From contig NKIZ01000001.1 of the NCBI GenBank assembly GCA_002256425.1, forward strand, positions 1,009,943 through 1,073,942: a DNA stretch of 64,000 bases. Direction: 5' to 3'. Positions 53,854 through 62,957 of this stretch are shown here, piece by piece. Numbering within the stretch: position 1 is the first letter of the stretch; each line of letters begins with the position of its first letter. The position numbers and the translations under genes are program-made. This stretch comes from Alphaproteobacteria bacterium PA2. GTDB taxonomy: Bacteria > Pseudomonadota > Alphaproteobacteria > Caulobacterales > Caulobacteraceae. A model generated the notes under the pieces. That model was given only the letters and a program-made list of their open reading frames with translations, was not told the DNA's origin and made no database searches.

Positions 53854-55464
53854 ATGCAGGCCCTGATGATGGAGCGGGCGCTCAGCCTGCCTTCGATCCT
53901 GGAATATGCGGCCCGGTATCACGGAGACCGCGAGGTGGTGGTCCGGACCGTCGAGGGCCCGATCTTCCGGTACGACTATGCCCGCGCCCTCGAACGGGCC
54001 AAGCGCATGGCCAACGCCCTGACAGCCCTGGGCGTCAAGCCTGGAGACCGGGTGGCGACCCTTGCCTGGTCCACCCACCGGCATTTCGAGCTCTATTACG
54101 CGGTCACCGGCATGGGCGCGATCCTGCACACCATCAATCCGCGGCTTCACCCCGATCAGGTGGCCTGGGTCGCCAATCACGCAGAAGACGCCATCCTGCT
54201 GTTCGACATCACTTTTGGCGAACTCGTCCGGGACATTGCGCCCCAGCTTCAGACCGTCAAAACCCTCGTGGCCATGACCGACCGGGAACATCTGCCGCCG
54301 GAAGCGCCGGATGGAACCCTGGTCTATGAAGAGCTGATCGCGTCGCATTCCGCCGACTATGTCTGGCCCGATATCGACGAGCGTCAGGCTTCGGGACTCT
54401 GCTACACCTCCGGGACGACCGGTAATCCCAAGGGGGTGCTGTATTCGCACAGGTCCACGGTCCTGCACGCCATGGCCCTGGTCCAGCCGGACTGCTTTGA
54501 TCTGGGGGCGACCTCAGCGGTCCTGCCCTGCGCCCAGATGTATCACGCCAACGCCTGGTGCACGCCCTATGCAGCGCCCCTGGTTGGGGCCAAGCTGATC
54601 CTGCCCGGACGCAATCTGGATGGCCCGTCCATCTGCGAGTTGGCGGTCGCCGAGAAGCCGACCTTCCTGCTTGGGGTGCCCACCATCTGGGTGGGCGTCC
54701 TCGACCATCTGGACCAGATCGGTGAGAAACTGACCTCGGTGAAGACCCTGGCGGTTGGTGGTTCGGCCCCGACCGCCTCGCTCATCAGCCGGGTCCAGGA
54801 TATGCTGGGCGCCGATGTTCGCCAGATCTGGGGCATGACCGAGACCAGCCCCATGGGGGTGATCAATACGCCTCTATCAAAGCATGAGGGCGAGGACGCC
54901 GCCGCCGCCTTGGCCCGCAAGCAGAAGCAGGGCCGTGGCGGCTGGGGCGTCGAAATGCGCATCATGGGCGACGACGGGACGATCCAGCCGAGGGATGGCA
55001 AGAGCTCCGGCGCCCTGCAGGTTCGCGGCCCCTGGGTGTCGTCGGCCTATTTCAAGAATGAAGGCGCCGACGTCTTCCTGCCGGACGGCTGGTTTGACAC
55101 CGGAGATATCGCGACCCTGGACGGGGAAGGCTATCTGCGCCTCACGGACCGGGCCAAGGACGTGATCAAGTCAGGCGGGGAGTGGATCTCAACCCTGGAT
55201 CTGGAGGACGCTGTGTCCTCCCATCCTGCCGTGGCCATGGCCGCCGCCATCGGCATACCCCACCCCAAATGGGATGAGCGGCCGCTGCTGCTGGTGGTCC
55301 TGCGCCCGAACCATACGGCCGATCCTGAGGAACTGAAGATCCACGTCTCGACCAGGGTGGCCAAGTGGTGGACGCCAGACGAGGTGAGGATCGTCGAATC
55401 CCTGCCCATCGGTCCCACCGGCAAGGTGCTGAAGCGCGAACTGCGAAATCAGGTGACCTCTTAG
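53854..55464 (+). CDS. Medium/long-chain acyl-CoA ligase (AMP-forming)
   Basis: The 536-residue protein has the ANL-superfamily core motifs: LCYTSGTTGNPKGVLYSHRS (P-loop), QIWGMTETSPMG (A5), GWFDTGDIATLDGEGYL (A7) and DRAKDVIKSGGEWIS (A8 hinge), ending in the catalytic Lys context GPTGKVLKREL. The pattern is closest to AlkK-like medium-chain ligases. It activates a fatty acid to acyl-CoA through an acyl-AMP. GGAG lies upstream of the ATG. Confidence 0.92.
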   Translation: MQALMMERALSLPSILEYAARYHGDREVVVRTVEGPIFRYDYARALERAKRMANALTALGVKPGDRVATLAWSTHRHFELYYAVTGMGAILHTINPRLHPDQVAWVANHAEDAILLFDITFGELVRDIAPQLQTVKTLVAMTDREHLPPEAPDGTLVYEELIASHSADYVWPDIDERQASGLCYTSGTTGNPKGVLYSHRSTVLHAMALVQPDCFDLGATSAVLPCAQMYHANAWCTPYAAPLVGAKLILPGRNLDGPSICELAVAEKPTFLLGVPTIWVGVLDHLDQIGEKLTSVKTLAVGGSAPTASLISRVQDMLGADVRQIWGMTETSPMGVINTPLSKHEGEDAAAALARKQKQGRGGWGVEMRIMGDDGTIQPRDGKSSGALQVRGPWVSSAYFKNEGADVFLPDGWFDTGDIATLDGEGYLRLTDRAKDVIKSGGEWISTLDLEDAVSSHPAVAMAAAIGIPHPKWDERPLLLVVLRPNHTADPEELKIHVSTRVAKWWTPDEVRIVESLPIGPTGKVLKRELRNQVTS

Positions 55465-55590
55465 CGGTACGGAACGGAAAGGCTCTAGCGCGCTTCACCT
55501 GAACGGCGATAAGCTATCGACTTGAGATGCCCGGGATAGAGCCCGGCTTTTGAAACCCGTCCGAAACCGGGCGACATGGGGAGACGAAAC

Positions 55591-56673
55591 ATGAAGGCCG
55601 CCGTATTGCGCGAAGTGGGCAAGCCGCTTCAGATCGAAGACGTCCAGATCAACAAGCCCGGCCCGCATGAGGTCCTGATCCGCACCGTGGCCGCTGGCCT
55701 GTGCCACTCCGACCTGCACTTCATGGAAGGGTCCTATCCCCATCCGCTTCCCGCGGTCCTGGGCCATGAAAGCGCCGGCATTGTCGAAGCTGTCGGCTCC
55801 GAAGTCCGGACCGTGAAGGTCGGCGACCATGTCATCACCTGCCTGTCGGCCTATTGCGGCCACTGCGACCAGTGCCTCACCGGCCACCTGTCGCTGTGCG
55901 TTTCGCCGGAAACCAAGCGAGACGCCGACGAGGAGCCGCGCCTCAGCCAGGGCGGCCGTCCCCTGCCGCAGTTCCTGAACCTGTCTTCCTTCGCCGAATA
56001 CATGCTGATCCACGAGCATGCCTGCGTGTCGATCCGTAAGGACATGCCCCTCGATCGCGCCGCCCTGATCGGTTGCTCGGTCATGACCGGCGTCGGCGCC
56101 GCCATCCACACCTCCAGCGTCCGTCCGGGCGAAACCGTTGTCGTCATCGGCTGCGGCGGGGTTGGTCTGTCGGCCATCAATGGCGCGTCCATCGCCGGGG
56201 CCGGCCGGATCATCGCCGTCGACATGGTCTCTTCCAAGGGCAACCTGGCCCGCGAGTTCGGCGCCACCGACTTCATCGACGCCTCCCAGACCGACGCGGT
56301 CAAGGAAGTGCTGGAAATGACCAAGGGCGGCGTTCACCACTCCTTCGAGGCCATCGGCCTGTCGAAGACGGCGGAGCAGGCCTTCAACATGCTGCGTCGC
56401 GGCGGCACCGCCAACATCATCGGCATGATCCCGATCGGTCAGTCCATCACCCTGCCGGGCGCCGCCTTCCTGGGCGAAAAGAAGCTGCAGGGCTCGATGA
56501 TGGGCTCCAACCGCTTCCCCGTCGACATGCCCCGGCTGGTCGACTTCTACATGAACGGCAAGCTCAAGCTGGACCAGATGATCTCCCAGCGCATCAAGCT
56601 GGAGCAGGTCAATGAAGGCTTCGCCGACATGAAGCGCGGCGAACTGGCCCGTTCGGTCATCATGTTCGACTGA
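55591..56673 (+). CDS. Zinc-dependent alcohol dehydrogenase
   Basis: The product is 360 residues from the ATG at 55591, with GGGGAGA upstream. Catalytic zinc ligands are Cys38 (GLCHSD), His59-Glu60 (LGHESAG) and a later Cys (IGCSVMTG). The structural zinc site is Cys89, Cys92, Cys95 and Cys103. The NAD-binding GCGGVGLSAING is near 190. This is the medium-chain class, close to class III-like or acyl-chain alcohol dehydrogenases. It follows the acyl-CoA ligase by 126 bases, which fits alcohol/fatty-acid catabolism. Confidence 0.9.
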   Translation: MKAAVLREVGKPLQIEDVQINKPGPHEVLIRTVAAGLCHSDLHFMEGSYPHPLPAVLGHESAGIVEAVGSEVRTVKVGDHVITCLSAYCGHCDQCLTGHLSLCVSPETKRDADEEPRLSQGGRPLPQFLNLSSFAEYMLIHEHACVSIRKDMPLDRAALIGCSVMTGVGAAIHTSSVRPGETVVVIGCGGVGLSAINGASIAGAGRIIAVDMVSSKGNLAREFGATDFIDASQTDAVKEVLEMTKGGVHHSFEAIGLSKTAEQAFNMLRRGGTANIIGMIPIGQSITLPGAAFLGEKKLQGSMMGSNRFPVDMPRLVDFYMNGKLKLDQMISQRIKLEQVNEGFADMKRGELARSVIMFD

Positions 56674-56696
56674 TCGAAGTTGTCAGATTGAAATCA

Positions 56697-56725
56697 GGGC
56701 TCCGCTGCAAGGCGGAGCCCTTTTT
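56697..56725 (+). terminator. Rho-independent terminator after the alcohol dehydrogenase gene
   Basis: GGGCTCCGC (56697-56705), a 6-base loop and GCGGAGCCC (56712-56720) form a perfect 9-bp stem followed by TTTTT. It is 23 bases past the stop. Confidence 0.95.
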
Positions 56726-56737
56726 CGTTGGGCGCTG

Positions 56738-58096
56738 TCAGCGTCTGAGGGCGACGACGGGCTCTGTGCTCGCCACCTGCCGTGGCGTCTCCCGCGAGAG
56801 GTCTACAGACCCTCGTACAAGCATTCGGTCGATCCGGACCTTTTCGGCCCGGAAGGCGTCAAGGTCGGCGCCCGCCAGGGTCACGCCCTGGGGAACCCGG
56901 GCGCTGACCGGATTGACCCGCGCTCCATCCTGCCAGATCTCGTAGTGAAGGTGGGGTCCGGTCGACAACCCCGTGGTCCCCACATAGGCCACGACCTGGC
57001 CCTGCCGGACGGTCTGGCCCGGCGCAATCCCCGGAGCGAACTTCAGCAGGTGGGCATAGCCGGTGGCCCAGTTCTCGGGGTGGCGGATCTTGAGCCAGTT
57101 GCCATAGCCGCCCCAGCGGCCAGCGGTTTCCACCACGCCATCCCCGGCTGCGAGCACCGGGGTGCCGACACCGACGCCGAAATCTATGCCCTGGTGCATG
57201 CGGTTGAAGCCAAGGACCGGGTGTCGGCGCATGCCGAAGCCCGAGGTCATTTCCCCACTGGCCACCGGCGTGCGCAGCAGGAAGCCGCGAATGTTCTCGC
57301 CATTGGCGTCGAAGTATTCGGCCTTGCCGGCGCGCTCGAACCGATAGAACCGGATGCCCTTGATGGCGGCGTAGAGCAGATCGCCGGTCTGAACCGTCCT
57401 GCCGCTGTCAGTGACGGCGCGGTCATAGATCAGGTCGATCTTGTCCCCCAGCTTCAGGTCCCGGTCGAAGTCGACCTTGTGCCCGAACAGTTTGACCATC
57501 TGCTGGATGATGGCTGGCCCCGCGCCCAGTTCGGCGGCTGTTTCGGAAAGGGAGCCGTCCAGGGCGCCCGATGCGACCGTGCGCTCGGCCCGGATGTTTT
57601 CCGAAATCTCCCGCAGGCGCATGGCGCCATCAAAGGTCCGCGTGACGGCCAGGGTTGATGCGGGACTGGTGCGAAGGGACAGGCCGATGAGGCGCAGGTT
57701 TTCCTCGCCGCCCCGCCGCCGGGCGACCGCCGCATCAAGGGTGAAGCCGGGACTTATACTGGTGACGTCGATCGCGCCTGCCAGGGTGTTGATGAGTTCG
57801 CGGGCGTCATCGGGGCCTATGCCGGCGCGCAGTATGGCGCCCTGGAGGGTCTCGCCGACTGCGACCTGGATTTCGAGATGTTCCGGACGGCCAAAGCCGG
57901 GAAGGGCTTCCGCCTCGGTAAACGCCTTGTGCTGGAGGGCGTTGATTTCGGTCTGATTAAGCGGCGGGGCCAGTCTTGCCACGGCGTGCGCGCCATAGGC
58001 TGTAACACCCCATCCAGCCGCCACCAGACCCGCCGTCGCCAGGGTCAGGCGAGCGAGAAGTCTGGAGGGCGGTCGTCTGGGATCGAACTCGGCCAT
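56738..58096 (-). CDS. M23-family metallopeptidase (LytM-type)
   Basis: The 452-residue protein has an N-terminal membrane helix (LLARLTLATAGLVAAGWGV), a middle region with two LysM-like or OapA-type beta modules (GETLQGAILRAGI and KLGDKIDLIYDRAV), and a C-terminal M23 domain. Zinc ligands are His and Asp in MHQGIDFG and His in GPHLHYEIW. All catalytic residues are present, so it is probably an active cell-wall endopeptidase rather than an EnvC-like activator. It is last in a three-gene run with an ArsC-like and an M28 gene. Confidence 0.92.
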   Translation of the reverse strand: MAEFDPRRPPSRLLARLTLATAGLVAAGWGVTAYGAHAVARLAPPLNQTEINALQHKAFTEAEALPGFGRPEHLEIQVAVGETLQGAILRAGIGPDDARELINTLAGAIDVTSISPGFTLDAAVARRRGGEENLRLIGLSLRTSPASTLAVTRTFDGAMRLREISENIRAERTVASGALDGSLSETAAELGAGPAIIQQMVKLFGHKVDFDRDLKLGDKIDLIYDRAVTDSGRTVQTGDLLYAAIKGIRFYRFERAGKAEYFDANGENIRGFLLRTPVASGEMTSGFGMRRHPVLGFNRMHQGIDFGVGVGTPVLAAGDGVVETAGRWGGYGNWLKIRHPENWATGYAHLLKFAPGIAPGQTVRQGQVVAYVGTTGLSTGPHLHYEIWQDGARVNPVSARVPQGVTLAGADLDAFRAEKVRIDRMLVRGSVDLSRETPRQVASTEPVVALRR

Positions 58097-58120
58097 GAAC
58101 CGGGAGAATCGATCTGTTCG

Positions 58121-58471
58121 CTAGATCAGGTCAAGTACGCGCTCGACAGGCCGACAAAGGGCGACGCCCTTCGCCGTGGCGACAATGGGGCGGTTGACCA
58201 GAACCGGGTCGGCGACCATGGCATTCAGGAGTGTCGCCTCGGTCACTGAGGGGTCTGTCAGCCCAAGCGCCTCGGCCTGGGTGCCGCGCACCCGCAGCAG
58301 GTCCTGCAGGGAGCCGCCGCTCCGCGCCGCCAGATCCTTGAGAAGGGCCTCGGACCAGCCGGCCTTCAGATACTCGACCACTACGGGTTCGACGCCCCTT
58401 TCCCGCAGGAGGGAGAGGGTATTTCGCGAGGTCCCGCAATTGGGGTTGTGATAGATGATGACGTCGGCCAT
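58121..58471 (-). CDS. ArsC-family (glutaredoxin-coupled arsenate reductase-like) protein
   Basis: The 116-residue protein has the ArsC active site IYHNPNCGTSRNTLSLL with Cys12, and the later arginine-containing LVNRPIVATAKG and CRPVERVL segments that bind arsenate in true ArsC. It could reduce arsenate with glutaredoxin (grxC is in the window). No arsR, arsB or acr3 is near, so arsenic resistance is not assured. It lies between two peptidase genes, eight bases after the M28 gene and 24 before the M23 gene. Confidence 0.88.
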   Translation of the reverse strand: MADVIIYHNPNCGTSRNTLSLLRERGVEPVVVEYLKAGWSEALLKDLAARSGGSLQDLLRVRGTQAEALGLTDPSVTEATLLNAMVADPVLVNRPIVATAKGVALCRPVERVLDLI

Positions 58472-58479
58472 GGCGCTTC

Positions 58480-60867
58480 CTACCAGCTGAACTTCCTGGA
58501 TCCCAGGACCAGTGTGGAGTCCGAAAGGTCAAAGGGCATGGTCTTTTCGTCCCTGGCTGGCAAGGGCGCAGCGCCAGTCGGCCAACCCTCGCGGGTCGTC
58601 GCAAACTTCACTTGCAGTCCGCCTGGCCCCACGGGCTTGAAGGTCATGACCAGGCCCTTCGGCATGGCTGTGAGACGTATCCTTGTGGCCTGGCCGGGCT
58701 TGTCCAGCACCTTCATGGGAGTTCCGTTCAGGGCGGTGGCCTGGATGATTGTGTCGGCCGTCAGCTCCAGGGAGATATTCCGGGCGCCGGCTGGCGGCGT
58801 GACGGTCAGGGCGAAGCTGCCATCCTTCAGATCCTGAAGGATGAAATCAGGCGCTGTCGCTGCGATGGGTGGCGCCGTCGCGATCCACTCCATGCCCCTT
58901 CCGAAGGTCGGCACGTCGGATCGAACGGGCGGCCGCCCGTAGGTCTGCAGCGCCCTTGCCGTCCAGGGGTCAAGCTTCGAGACCGGTGAAGCCAGGTAGG
59001 CCTTGCCCGTGTCGGTATCCTGCACATACGAAATCATGGTCGCCTGGGGGTGGCGGGCCGACCATGGCGGGTCGAACCGCACCAGCAGGGTGACGGCCAG
59101 ACCGGCCATAAACAGGCCCAGGCCCGCCCATTCAGGCGCCCTGTCATCATCCTGCACCAGGGGCCAGATCAGCAGCCCGCACAGCCATGCGAAGATGGCC
59201 AGAAGCTCCACCATGTCCAGACCCTGGAATACACCGTGGGCGAGCCCCAACAACCAGGCCAGTCCCCCTGCCGCCGCCAGGGCGTGCGGCACGGTCATCC
59301 AGGCGCTGCGGCGATATCCCATCCCGCTGATTGCGCCGAGAGCCGCGGCCAGGGCCAGGGGCCAGGCGATCAGGAAGGCTGTGGGCGGCGCTACGATCTG
59401 GCCGACAGTCGCCGCCAGCAGGGCTGTACCTAGGACCCCGGTCCATGCGCCCGTAATGCCGGCCGGGCGACCCATGGAGATGAGGGCGACCATGCCGCCG
59501 GCTATGCCAAGTCCCAGTCCGACTGGATCGAAGCCAAAGGCGCAGGACATGATCCCGGCCGTCGCCGCCAATGCAGCCGCCGTGAAGCGTGAGCGGCCGG
59601 ACGCGGTCGCATTGGCGGTGTAAATCACCATGGCGACACCCAGCAGGGCCAGGGCGATCTCCCAGCGATTGACCTGCGCCAGCAATTGCCGCTGTTCGAA
59701 GAACCCCAGGTCGACGCCCGTCATCTTGCGCGCCAGGTGCAGGACGGCGGCGCCGGTCAGCAGCAGATAGACGGCGCCGCCTGCGCCACGGGCTGCCTCC
59801 GACCAGCGGAAGACTCCCGCCCGCTGGGCGGTATGCACCCCAAGGGCGATCCAGGCGGCGATCGCGGCCAGCAGCGCCCATCCGGCGATCTGCGGATAGG
59901 CGAATATGTGCGAGCCAAAGGTGTTGGCGTAAACGAGGTTGGGGCTCTTGCCAGGCAGTTCCGCCGAGAAGGCCAGATCCCTGGCCGCCGCATAGGCCTG
60001 ATCGCCCATGTGCTGAAGGCTGCCCTGATCCAGGTTGTCACTGGTGGATGTGGCCGAGTGATAGTCGAACTGACGGCCGATGAAGGCGAAGTTCAACCCG
60101 GTAATCCCCTCGGCCTTCGAGACCGTGAAGTCGGTGTCATTGGGCATGTGTTCATAGAGGAATACCGCCAGGGATGACGAGGACGGTCGTACGGCGGTCC
60201 GGGCGAAGCGCTTGATGACCTCGCCATTCTCGCCGCCGGTCTGGAACATCTGGGCCGCGCCGCCGCCGCCCCGTGTTTCCATGTTGATGATGAAGCCAAT
60301 GCGCCTGGACAGGGGATGTTCGGGGAAGAAGGCCGCCGCGCCCAGGAGCCCGGCTTCCTCGCCGTCGGTGATCAGCAGGATCACGTCCCGCTCGGGCACA
60401 CCCTGGGCCTTGAGCAGACGCATGATTTCCAGCGCGGCTGAAACGCCAGCGGCATCGTCGGCCGCCCCCGGGGAGCCGGGCACGCTGTCATAGTGGGCCA
60501 TGAGGGCCAGGGCCGGCGCCGTGCGTGACTTGCCCGGCAGGACCCCGATGATGTTTTCAACGTGGCCGCCCGTAACGAAAGGGGTCTCCGCCCGATCCAC
60601 CTTGCGCAGGACATCGGCGCTCTGGATCTCAGGGTTCAGGCCAAGGGCGGACATCCTCTGGACGAGATAGTCGCGAACCTGGGCGTTGGCCGCAGACCCG
60701 ATCGGATGCGGTGTCCGTGCCATGACCCGGTTGTCGACCATGGCCCGGCCGGCGGCGAAGACGCTGGGCGAAGCGCTGGCAGGAAGGGGTTGAGGTGTCT
60801 GGGCCGTCCACCACGCAAAGGCGAACGCGCCGATCAAGGCCAGGGCCAATGCCAGGGTTCTGTTCAC
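58480..60867 (-). CDS. M28-family metallopeptidase with membrane domain
   Basis: The 795-residue protein has an N-terminal signal anchor, a luminal or periplasmic M28 domain (about 60-320) with zinc ligands in LMAHYDSVPGSPGAADDAAG and LLITDGEEAGLLGAAAFF, and a C-terminal region with about eight membrane helices followed by a beta-rich tail. This matches the long ERMP1/Pff1-like branch of M28 aminopeptidases. Substrate peptides are unknown. It heads the run with the ArsC-like and M23 genes. Confidence 0.88.
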   Translation of the reverse strand: MNRTLALALALIGAFAFAWWTAQTPQPLPASASPSVFAAGRAMVDNRVMARTPHPIGSAANAQVRDYLVQRMSALGLNPEIQSADVLRKVDRAETPFVTGGHVENIIGVLPGKSRTAPALALMAHYDSVPGSPGAADDAAGVSAALEIMRLLKAQGVPERDVILLITDGEEAGLLGAAAFFPEHPLSRRIGFIINMETRGGGGAAQMFQTGGENGEVIKRFARTAVRPSSSSLAVFLYEHMPNDTDFTVSKAEGITGLNFAFIGRQFDYHSATSTSDNLDQGSLQHMGDQAYAAARDLAFSAELPGKSPNLVYANTFGSHIFAYPQIAGWALLAAIAAWIALGVHTAQRAGVFRWSEAARGAGGAVYLLLTGAAVLHLARKMTGVDLGFFEQRQLLAQVNRWEIALALLGVAMVIYTANATASGRSRFTAAALAATAGIMSCAFGFDPVGLGLGIAGGMVALISMGRPAGITGAWTGVLGTALLAATVGQIVAPPTAFLIAWPLALAAALGAISGMGYRRSAWMTVPHALAAAGGLAWLLGLAHGVFQGLDMVELLAIFAWLCGLLIWPLVQDDDRAPEWAGLGLFMAGLAVTLLVRFDPPWSARHPQATMISYVQDTDTGKAYLASPVSKLDPWTARALQTYGRPPVRSDVPTFGRGMEWIATAPPIAATAPDFILQDLKDGSFALTVTPPAGARNISLELTADTIIQATALNGTPMKVLDKPGQATRIRLTAMPKGLVMTFKPVGPGGLQVKFATTREGWPTGAAPLPARDEKTMPFDLSDSTLVLGSRKFSW

Positions 60868-60967
60868 GCTTGTCGCCTCCCGAAGGTCTTGCGGGGGAAG
60901 TTATCTCTTTCGCAGCCCCTGAACAGAGGGTAGGCGCATTTGCAGGTGGGTCCCTGCAGGGCTGACG

Positions 60968-61864
60968 TTAGGCTTGCGTAAGGGTCAGTCCCCTTGCCCG
61001 GGCCTCTGACCCTGAAAAATAGACCACTCCATCGCCCCAGTCGTGGACTACAGCCCCACTCGGCGGCGGGGCGCCTTCGCCACAGAGGAAGGACAGTTCC
61101 TTCGATGTCAGCACGCCCCACCGCGCCAGGGCCTGATCTGGCGTCGGGTCCGGCCTGGCGTCTGCGGTCGCGCCGGGAAGGGCGGCTTCAAGCCCGGCGA
61201 CATACTCATCGTAGTCCACCCAGCCCGCCACCGTGTGATCGCCCCCTGGACCCCTGAAGATCAGGGTCGGAAGCGCATACCGGTCATGGCCCTCGGAGTG
61301 CTTGAGTTCACCATTCATCGGACTGTCGTGCTTGAGATTGCGCACATAGTCATTGGGCTGGCGGGTTTCGCTCCAGTCGGCCTTGTAGGCTGCGGCCACC
61401 TCCGGGCGTGCTTGATCTAGACGCCAGCGGGCGTGATCCAGTCCGGGCACGCCGACCGTAGCAGCGTCGAACTCATCGGGGGTCTGGGGACCAGTTCCGA
61501 AAATGAAGATCTGCTCGCGGAACCTCCGAAGGACAGCGTGAGCCACTTCCTGGCCCTGAAGCTCCGCCGCCTTGACCGCCTGGCCAGCCGGGTCGGTAGA
61601 CTGCAACATCAGCTTCATGGGGTTGGGGTAGGGCATGCCGGTCAGATGCCAGACCCGCTTCCAGTAGGCGCGCATGGGTTCGGCGGCGCTGATCCGGTCC
61701 CATCCTTCCTTGCCGGTCGCGGCATTGCCGACGAGACCGCCCATGACCTTTCGCCAGGTCATGTGATGGCCGTGTCGCCAGTCCAGCAGCCTCAGTTGGG
61801 GTTCGGCGCCCCAGGCGGTGGAGCAGACGCAATCCGTGTACTCGACGACTTCAACCCTGGTCAT
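60968..61864 (-). CDS. DsbA/FrnE-fold protein with atypical active site
   Basis: The 298-residue product opens VEVVEYTDCVCSTAWGAEPQLRLLDW. DsbA-fold proteins of this branch usually read DPxCPWxWSAEP at this place; here Pro-Trp is replaced and the cysteines are spaced C-x-C. A helical insertion and the thioredoxin C-terminal part with PTLIFRG (cis-Pro region) follow. It may be a thiol oxidoreductase or isomerase with a changed mechanism. There is no signal peptide, so it is probably cytoplasmic. Confidence 0.75.
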   Translation of the reverse strand: MTRVEVVEYTDCVCSTAWGAEPQLRLLDWRHGHHMTWRKVMGGLVGNAATGKEGWDRISAAEPMRAYWKRVWHLTGMPYPNPMKLMLQSTDPAGQAVKAAELQGQEVAHAVLRRFREQIFIFGTGPQTPDEFDAATVGVPGLDHARWRLDQARPEVAAAYKADWSETRQPNDYVRNLKHDSPMNGELKHSEGHDRYALPTLIFRGPGGDHTVAGWVDYDEYVAGLEAALPGATADARPDPTPDQALARWGVLTSKELSFLCGEGAPPPSGAVVHDWGDGVVYFSGSEARARGLTLTQA

Positions 61865-61963
61865 GGCGGCCTCCCGATCCGGTTTTTCCTCTCCAGCCTC
61901 AACCGGTCATGGCGGCTTGGCAAGCGAATCCACACACTGTGTCCCGGCAGGAGACCATTCGGA

Positions 61964-62239
61964 ATGTCGGGCTGGGTGATTGGCGTCATGGTGGAGATGG
62001 CGGAGGAGCCGGCGCCCGTGCGCTGCTATTTCGCGGTCGGCTTCGAGGACCGCGCTAAAGCTGAATGGACCGCCATTGATGGGGCGGCCGGGCTTGGTGA
62101 CGTAACCTACAGCCCGGTCGGTGGACTGGAGCCTGTTCAGGCCCTGGCCGCCCTGACCCCCGCCAGGATGAAACGCCTGGGTCTGGCTTCGGGTGAGGTG
62201 CGGCCCCTTGGCCGTGTCCTGCCGCGCAAGTGGCTCTGA
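61964..62239 (+). CDS. Small hypothetical protein
   Basis: The product is 91 residues from the ATG at 61964, with AGGAG ten bases upstream. The frame is open further back but that part is antisense to the preceding gene. The protein contains VRCYFAVGFEDRAKAEWTAID and ends basic (GRVLPRKWL). I do not recognise a family. It is divergent from the DsbA-fold gene. Confidence 0.6.
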   Translation: MSGWVIGVMVEMAEEPAPVRCYFAVGFEDRAKAEWTAIDGAAGLGDVTYSPVGGLEPVQALAALTPARMKRLGLASGEVRPLGRVLPRKWL

Positions 62240-62310
62240 CCAAGCAGCATTGACGGGGGGGGCTTGGGGCCCTATCTGCCCGGCCTTCGATCACGAGGGA
62301 CTTGAGGTCC

Positions 62311-62405
62311 ATGCGACGACTGCGACGAACGGCGCCCTGCGCTGCCTGATCCTCCGCCCCCGGACCGCCTGAGCGCGCCGGGTTCGTCGTCCTTCGGTTT
62401 TCGAG
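62311..62405 (+). promoter_or_regulatory. Possible attenuator-like leader of the GNAT gene
   Basis: A 12-codon frame (62311-62349) reads MRRLRRTAPCAA. Its bases 62323-62335 pair with 62375-62389 over 13 base pairs with a two-base bulge, and a TTTT run follows at 62398-62401. A short ORF overlapping the 5' arm of a terminator-like hairpin is the layout of a translational attenuator. The match is visible by hand only; no alternative antiterminator was shown. Confidence 0.35.
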
Positions 62406-62411
62406 TTGCCC

Positions 62412-62909
62412 ATGTCCCCTAACGCCAAGCCCGTTTCCGGGTTCGTCATTGTCCCTGAACAGATCTCGGACACATCTGCCATCGAAGTCCTTCTGGACCA
62501 CGCCTTCGGGCCAGGAAGGTTCACCAAGGTCTCCGAGCGTGTCCGGGAAATGGCGCCCCTTCGCCGTGACCTTTCCTTCTGCGCCTGGGATGAGGGTCGA
62601 CTGGTCGGATGCGTGCGGATGACCCAGGTCCAGGTCGGTGAGACACCGGTCATGTTCCTGGGGCCCCTGGCCGTCGAAGCTGACCAGAGGAAGTCCGGAA
62701 CCGGCGGCGCCCTGGTTCTCGAAGCCTGTCAGGCTTCTGAGGCGGCAGGATTTCCGGTTGTCCTGCTGGTCGGCGACGAACCCTATTTCACCCGGTTCGG
62801 CTTTTCATCTGCCCCTACCGCAGCCGTGAAGCTGCCCGGCCCGGTAGATCAGCGCCGTGTGCTCGCCAGGGGGGCGACCGGGCCTCTTTCCGGCCCTGTG
62901 CGTCCCTGA
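62412..62909 (+). CDS. GNAT-family N-acetyltransferase
   Basis: The product is 165 residues from the ATG at 62412. The GNAT fold is shown by FVIVPEQISDTSAIEVLLDHAF at the N-terminus, VMFLGPLAVEADQRKSGTGGALV (acetyl-CoA loop RKSGTGG in place of the classic Q/RxxGxG/A) and VLLVGDEPYFTRFGF. YhbS-like members share the YFTRFGF ending. The acetyl acceptor is unknown. Confidence 0.87.
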   Translation: MSPNAKPVSGFVIVPEQISDTSAIEVLLDHAFGPGRFTKVSERVREMAPLRRDLSFCAWDEGRLVGCVRMTQVQVGETPVMFLGPLAVEADQRKSGTGGALVLEACQASEAAGFPVVLLVGDEPYFTRFGFSSAPTAAVKLPGPVDQRRVLARGATGPLSGPVRP

Positions 62910-62957
62910 TGGCGGGAGGTGGTTGAGGCCAGCGCCGAGCAGGCCTAACCTGACGCC

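Noticed and set aside
55482..55535. A GCTCTAG...GATAAGC segment as another copy of the palindromic repeat
   Set aside because: Only short words are shared (CTCTAG, CGATAAG); the nested arms and the GTGGGAACCGGTT core are missing.
61433..61963. The upstream part of the open frame that ends at 62239
   Set aside because: It is antisense to the DsbA-fold gene; the sense product probably starts at 61964 where a ribosome site is present.
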